Part shown: piece after piece, positions 57,556 through 64,000 of the stretch
How the letters are laid out: the number at the start of each line of letters is the position of its first letter
How positions within the stretch are numbered: the stretch's first letter is position 1
Source: Haliclystus octoradiatus
Lineage: Eukaryota; Cnidaria; Staurozoa; Stauromedusae; Haliclystidae
Length of the DNA: 64,000 nucleotides
Direction: 5' to 3'
NCBI GenBank assembly: GCA_916610825.1
Contig: OU744446.1
Span: 1,872,501-1,936,500, forward strand
The notes under the pieces: model-generated
The model's database searches: none
What the model was told of the DNA's origin: nothing
What the model saw: only the letters and a program-made list of their open reading frames with translations
Program-made: the position numbers and the translations under genes

Positions 57556-60500
57556 ATCAAAGATTTTTATAAACGACCAAAATGTCGAAATGAATGTTGT
57601 TAACCAGACAATTCAAGAGCAGTTGTACATTTTATTTGTCAAAGTTAATTTTATTTGTTACTCTTTAAAGTTGTCCGTTAAACATTGTACATTCAAATTA
57701 TTTATTGTTCTCTGATTTGTTTTATTGTATTTGTCTCATTGTGGTGTTTGGTTTAATATTTTATTCATTGGTTTTATTGTTCGCTGGCTGGTTTTCGTCG
57801 ATACTTGACCTTTTGACCCTTCCCTTGTGGTTTGTAGATGTTTGTTTGATTTATCATGTTTGTCAGTTATCTTATCACACTTATCGTATTACAAAGTCAA
57901 TGTCGTCCATATGTCTGCAATTTATCAACACAAGCCACTGTTTAATGCATCAAAAACTGGTTTCAACTTTCTGTATATACAAAACAATAATTTTCTCTCA
58001 ATCTCTAGTTCTTTATTTTTATTTAAACCTAATTTAGTTATAAAATATAAGTACTGTAAATATTTAATTTTTTTGCTGTTGATTTTGCTTCTCGCTGGAG
58101 ACATTGAAACTAACCCTGGTCCTGATGGTACTTCTGGATGTGTGGATGGTGGAGAGGTCTACACTGACACCAATGGCTTGAAGATCTGCCATCTCAATTC
58201 TGGGCAAGGAGGAGTACTAACTCACTTCGATAACATCATTCATTTCATCGCGGAGCGCTGCCCAGACGTCCTCTGTTTGACAGAGACCTGGCTATCACCT
58301 GAGATACCAGACAACCTCATATCTCTGGATGGCTACAATTCTCCCATAAGGTACGATAACAGTGGTCAATTTGTTGGCAAACAAGGAGTTTTAATTTATG
58401 TAAAATTAGGATATTTATTTAAAGTTCCAACCACATACAATGATTTTAATTTAATGAGTACTACAATAGAACTCCAAATACCACACACTCGAAACAATTT
58501 ATTTATTACATGTATATATAGACATCCACACGCACACATAGATTATCTAGACGAATTTTCCAATTTTTTAGGTTATTTAGACCATAACAATAAATCAAGC
58601 GTAATTTTAGGAGATTTTAATATTAACACACTAAATATCAATTCATCCTTAACAAGGAAGTTAACCTCAATCCTAACAGAAAACAGTTTTAATCAACACA
58701 TTACACCCCCCACACGAATAACCGGCTCATCGTCCACCTGCATTGACTTAGCCATTTCTAATCTAGACAGCGATCAAATCAAAGCAGGCGTCACTTTCGA
58801 TATATTGGCTGATCACCAAATGAACTATTTAATATATAACACTATCTCTAATAAACCTGTACATAACCACAAACTTACCTTAACACGCAATTACAAAAAT
58901 TTAGATACACAGTCACTTAATCTGGCCATACAACAAACTAATTGGGAATTCCTAGATTATTTCATGGATGTGAACGAGGCATACTATGCTTGGCAATCCA
59001 TGTTTAACACCATTGTGAATCAGTTTGCTCCTCTCAAGAAAATTAGAATCAAATCAAGGAACCACCATATTTATTTAGATGATCATGCTATTATGTTGAG
59101 GAATAAGCGTGACAACTACCACAAATTATTTATTAGGACTAAAGACATAACATTTTTTAATTTATTTAAGCATTCTAGAAATGAATTTACGAAATATTTT
59201 AGGCTATGCAAAAGAACTTATTATTGTAAAAATATATTAGAAACAAAACAAAATCCAAAACAAATGTGGAAGTTTTTAAAACAATTATTACCAAACAAGA
59301 GAAAAAATGTAAATATCAATGAAATCAATATAGATGATAAACCTATTACGAATACATTAACAATAGCAAATGAATTTAATAGTTACTTTTTAGAAATACC
59401 AAGCAAATTAGCCTCATTAATTCCATCGTTAGATAACTACAACCCAATTACTTTAGCAAAAACTTATTTAAATTCTGTATCAAATACACACACTCTAGCA
59501 AATCAATTTAAATTTAATTTAATTTCGAACTCAGACACGGAACACGTAATTTTTAAACTTCCCCAAAAACGGTCAGTTGGTATTGACCAAATCGAAACGC
59601 GCATTTTGAAACTAACGGCGCACAGTATTGCACCGTCCTTAACAAAAATATTTAACCTTTCTCTCAGTAGTGGTGTCTTCCCGGAGGCACTCAAAACTGC
59701 TAAGGTTTCTCCATTGCACAAGGGAGATACCATCACCGAGAGAACAAACTATCGCCCAATCTCCGTACTCCCTGTTATCTCGAAACTTTTAGAGAAGCTG
59801 TATATATGCAATTTAACCATTATCTGTCTCTTCACAATTTACTCACAACATTTCAATCTGGTTTTCGTAAAAATCACTCAACAGATACTAGCACTTTAAA
59901 CTTTTCGGAGTTTTGTTACGATAATATATTTAATCATAAATTAATAGGTGTAGTCAGCATTGACTTGAAAAAAGCTTTTGATACTGTAAATTTTTATATT
60001 TTAGTGGACAAATTACAATTATACGGTAGTGATGAAAATAGCTTAAATTTTTTCAGATCATATTTAATAAATAGAAAACAAATTGTAAATATAAATAATA
60101 CTAATTCTAATTTAGGTACAATAAAACATGGCGTTCCTCAAGGATCGATCCTTGGGCCATTACTATTTTTAATTTATATAAATGATATTTCTGATTCTGT
60201 ACATAATTGTAACATTAATTTATATGCTGATGACACTTTATTATATGTCGCAAATAAAAATGTAAATATTATTGAACATTCCTTAGTAACTGACTTGAAC
60301 CAAATCTACGGCTGGCTATGTGCCAATAAACTAACATTAAATGTCGTTAAAACAAATTGTATGATGATAGGCACTAAACCAAACTTGAAAAAACAAGATG
60401 CAAACCATGATGTTCAAGTGAAGTTGAATGACGAACCTGTTAAGCGTGTGTATTTATTGAAGTATTTAGGTGTCTTAATCGATGAAAACCTGTTATTTGA

Positions 60501-61231
60501 TGACCATATTGATTGCATAATTAAGAAAATCAATAGAGGGTTGGGTGTCCTCAAATTTATAAGACGTTTCATTCCGCAAGAATCAGCTCAATTAATTTAT
60601 AACTCTATTGTTTTGCCACACTTTGATTACTGCGCTGTCGCATGGGGGAATTGCAAAGTCCAACATCTTGACCGCCTCCAGAGATTACAAAACAGAGGAA
60701 TGAGGGCAGTACTCCGTTGTAATTATCGCACTCGAATCTCTGATATGCAAAGCCGGCTTGGCTGGCTTTCTGTCAGAGACAGAATAACCTCACCCAACTA
60801 ATGCTCACTCACAAACTAAAATTCAATCTAGCTCCTCCTCTGCTCTCCCATATATTTCAACAACCAAATACGACCAAGACAAGATCTCACACCCATAATG
60901 ACATATACATCAAGTCAAGCCATTGCCACTCATTTCAATATGCTGGTACTCACAAGTGGAATGATCTACCGTCTACAATGAAGGAGGTTTCCAAAAGGAA
61001 AAGTTTCAAAAGTCTCCTTGAGAAGCATTTAAATACCAATAAAATTACAGCATCTAATAACTGTTAAGTTTCGTATTTAATTAACCTTGCAGCTGTACAT
61101 ATATCTATGTATTATTGTAATCAATTATTTTATGTTTATTCTCTATTTTATTACGTAAATCAGTCCTGTGAAAAAAAGTTATTGTAAAACTTATCAGGTT
61201 CTGAATAAATGATGATGATGATGATGATGAT
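57556..61231 (+). mobile_element. CR1-like non-LTR retrotransposon, B-specific
   Basis: A 3.68-kb insertion defined exactly by the empty site in unit A (near 36,014). It has no target duplication or only a minimal one, as is common for CR1. The 3' end is TTCTGAATAAAT(GAT)n. It carries one long decayed ORF with endonuclease and reverse-transcriptase domains and lies antisense in the 5'-UTR intron of gene 4. Confidence 0.95.
57827..61067 (+). pseudogene. LINE ORF: 2A-like leader, APE endonuclease, reverse transcriptase (two frameshifts)
   Basis: Frame 1 (57,827-59,899) has a hydrophobic N-terminal part ending in LLAGDIETNPGP (residues ~89-99), a match to the 2A D-V/I-E-x-N-P-G-P consensus. The AP-type endonuclease follows: LTETWL, YRHPH, GDFNIN and ADHQ, then RT motifs from YRPISVLPVISKLLEK. 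A frameshift near 59,800 moves to the frame ending at 60,801, which has SIDLKKAFDTVN, GVPQGSILGPLLF and the catalytic YADD. A second frameshift near 60,795 leads to the C-terminal part (60,801-61,067; KWNDLPSTM). Length and order fit CR1-clade ORF2. Otherwise well preserved, so insertion is fairly recent, after the segmental duplication. Confidence 0.92.
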
Positions 61232-63039
61232 GAGCTTTTTATGCGCATGTAATAAATTTAAAGCAAGAAAAAGACTTATGCTGCCCCTTTACTATTGTCA
61301 CCGTATGGCTTAAAACATATGATCTTGAATAAGCAGAATGCGAAAATTCTCCAGCATATTTTTCAATGACGATGGTGAATTGCCACTCTTTCTTCGTCAA
61401 ATGACAAATATCCTTGAGAACTTTGAGTTCGATACTCCTGATATTCTTGTTGCCATAAATTGCATTAAGGCGAAATTATCAAGTTCATCGGATGATGTTC
61501 CTGCATTTTCCATCCAAAACATTGCTGATACCCTTGTTACACATTTTCATATCATCGTTTATGCCTGGTAATTACATTTCGTCCCTTGTTACTCTGACTT
61601 ACGGTCATAGTAGCCGTTAGCATTTCATGTATGAGGAAAATGATACAAAGACATTAATTTACTGGCGTCTCGATAGATTTACTTTGTGATTTCCAACAGC
61701 TCAAAGCTCTAAGAATCTAGCTTATATTCCTAGTAATTTATTTTTCGCATAGCACTTACTCCTGAATAAAATCGATAGCACTCAGACGGAGAAATATTTT
61801 GCATAATTTTCATCCAAGGTATCACACACAATTTCCTCACATTACTTAGACCGTCAAAGTTTATTGTGATACACATTGGACCCGATATACCTTGTATTTA
61901 CTGTGCAAACTTATAACGAGGATGAGACTCAGAAAGAGTACTTTTGGGTGAAAACATTTAAATTCCAATCTAAATAGGCTATAGGCAGTATTCGTGAATT
62001 GTAGCCTCGGAATTTGTAGCCTTTAATTATATGGTTTTTTGAATGTCTATAAGCCTCGGAAAATAGCCTATGCCTGACTGTGACTTGATGAATATCCGTA
62101 TCCTTGCAATCGATTTTAAAATTCATTGATGGATAGCTCAAATAGCTGTAACAGTTTGAGTTAGGCGATATCGGTCAAAAAACACAGAGCTATGGAGGCT
62201 TTATTATAAGGCTTGGTTTAGGTTTTATGATTATGGCCAAGGGTATTCCAACTATATCTCGATTATATAGAGATAGGTAGATCAATAATCATTACTATTC
62301 GTAAACAAATCAGAACTGGTTATATCTACTGCCTGGATATATTAAGGAGGTCTTCAACAGGAAAGGAATGAATTAAAAAAACTACATGATAGGAAAGAAA
62401 TGAAATGGATTTTCACTTGTACTGCCCTGGTAACATCTGAGCAGTATAAATTTTCCGGAAATTTAAATACCATAGTTATAGTCAAAAAAATAGAGGGAAA
62501 TTTTTCCCGCCACAGATTTTCCTTTCTATGCTCTCCATTTCATAACTGATAATAATCCAAATACTTCGACCGTCGACTGTTTCTGTCGCTTCAGTGAAAT
62601 ATGTGACCATTTATATGTTCTTGTGTCTTGAAAAATGATTGTTTTTATAACATGCATTATTATTGACGTAAAAGATTGAGTGATTTCAACTTATTCGATA
62701 GAAATAATGCCCATAATCCTGCTGTGGGTCCTTCGATTTCAGCATTTGTGATTTGAATTTTTATCCCTATGCTTTGTGCAATTGTTTTCAGCAATACACA
62801 AAATTACATAAGATTATAAAAAAATCATATAAATTCACAAAAATGTTTAATACTGCCGTAAAAGACTGCCTGATTATTGATCATTCGAATTTTGAATATA
62901 TTTTCTTCTATGCATATGCTCCTATATATTCCATCCATATTATACTTCAGTATTAGTACAGTATAAAATCCCAGGAAAGGTTATCAATTGATACAAATTT
63001 AAATTAATTACAAACTTGAACATTGCCTACCACACTTAC

Positions 63040-63124
63040 CTCCGTCCTGATTATCGATCCAGCACAGCTCAAATTGCCACTAGCTTCAGCAAAGCTTTCG
63101 TAGAGACTGGTAAAAACAAAGTTT
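63040..63124 (-). other. 5' non-coding exon region of lectin gene 4 and duplication border
   Basis: The donor GGACGGAG|GTAAGT at 63,040 is conserved with gene 3. Similarity to unit A ends at 63,124. Any promoter above that point is not shared with gene 3, and no TATA box is evident in the adjoining unique sequence. Confidence 0.45.
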
Positions 63125-64000
63125 AGTAATATGGTTTAGTGCGTATGTGCACAATTATAACACCTATTTTGACAGGTGTTGACAGGTATAGGGGGTCTGA
63201 ACCGAGTAATAGGGTATTTTCCTGACCTCAAAGTACCATATATGGACTGGAATGTATCTTGAAATGAATCCTGCGACACCGCAAAGGAATAAGTAGATCC
63301 AATTACCCCAGAATTAGTATGTTGGTATAATTTTCGTGACGTCATATTAATAGTTGTGTGTGTGTGTTAGGGTATGTGTGAAACAAGACTAGATCCGATT
63401 ACTTCGTATGTTTTAGCATATTGGTATTTATTTTTGATGAACATTATTGTTGTGATATCATTATCGTCAAGTCAATATCAACCGATTACTTCGTATAGGA
63501 TATGTGTGTTTACATATAATAATCATCTTACCATATATTTTCCATTAGCTGTATGTCTATAGATTCATTTGTGTTTTGTGTTGTAATGTAAAAAGTTAGA
63601 GCATCAACAACAAAAAGAGCTCTTTCAAAACTTCCGCCATTATTATTTTTCTTCCTCCCTTTTGTAATCTGACTCGCAATCGAATAACCTCACATTCGTC
63701 AAGTAATCATCAGTCCTGCATGTATCGTGTTCTTTGTGTAGACAAAAATCGTAATAGAACACTTCAAACCACAACGAAATAATAAGATCAAATTTCGATG
63801 GTATAATTGTTTATTATAACATATACACTTGATAGTTTTTTTTCTTTTCAAAATAAGAAATAAAAAATACCTTTGCATGATGTTAGATAAAGGATCAAAG
63901 TCCATCACATAAGAACATATAAAATGCTTGTTTTCTGATTTAATCAACCTCCCAGAATAAAATAAAAAAAAAGTGAAAGTTAATAATTATAGATTTTATA
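63125..64000. other. right edge, no gene seen
   Basis: Unique sequence upstream of gene 4 with a short GT-rich run near 63,355-63,370. No exon or element with clear ends. Confidence 0.5.

Larger units (their letters stand above)
47454..63124. repeat. segmental duplication, unit B (contains lectin gene 4)
   Basis: The partner of 23,256-38,211, in the same orientation about 24 kb away. It lacks the 1.5-kb DNA element, the 377-bp SINE and the long ATACA array of unit A, and carries a CR1-like LINE and a ~110-bp insertion near 51,790-51,900 that A lacks. Confidence 0.96.

Noticed and set aside
1-64000. CRISPR array, operon or prokaryotic system
   Set aside because: No spacer-repeat pattern. All credible genes are spliced or carry eukaryotic signals.

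Overview
This is eukaryotic (metazoan) DNA: AT-rich, with GT-AG introns, TATA-box promoters, AATAAA signals and many transposable elements. It contains no prokaryotic operon, CRISPR array or rRNA. Combined TSP1 and SUEL (rhamnose-binding) lectin domains recall hydrozoan rhamnospondins, so a cnidarian, perhaps a hydrozoan, is my best guess. Other marine invertebrates are not excluded. All multi-exon models here were built by reading splice sites and codon phase by eye.

The core is a family of four secreted lectin genes, all on the minus strand. Gene 1 (3.08-6.3 kb) shows its 5' half only. Gene 2 (8.4-20.1 kb) encodes a 541-aa protein: signal peptide, Cys-rich N-terminal region, five TSP1 repeats and a SUEL lectin domain. 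Genes 3 (25.7-38.2 kb) and 4 (49.9-63.1 kb) are near-identical 398-aa paralogues with two TSP1 repeats, a divergent SUEL domain and a short charged tail. Each gene has a 5' non-coding exon spliced directly onto the start codon (AG|ATG). Genes 1 and 2 share a TATA/initiator core promoter.

Genes 3 and 4 lie in a ~15-kb segmental duplication (23,256-38,211 and 47,454-63,124). The two units act as filled and empty sites that date later insertions. Unit A gained a 1.5-kb inverted-repeat DNA element holding a nested MITE, a tRNA-derived SINE and a large ATACA array. Unit B gained a 3.7-kb CR1-like LINE carrying a 2A-like peptide motif. A small fold-back element is flipped between the units.

Between the units (38.2-47.4 kb) are non-lectin genes that I do not recognise: a 4-exon, 96-aa plus-strand gene with its own TATA box and poly(A) signal; an intronless 227-aa minus-strand ORF; and a 108-aa minus-strand ORF with a TATA box behind a tandem array of TTGCGCAA-like motifs. 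Two DNA transposons with 8-bp target duplications lie at 21.2-23.25 kb; one abuts the left duplication breakpoint exactly. The rest is intron and intergenic DNA with retroelement fragments, MITEs and microsatellites.
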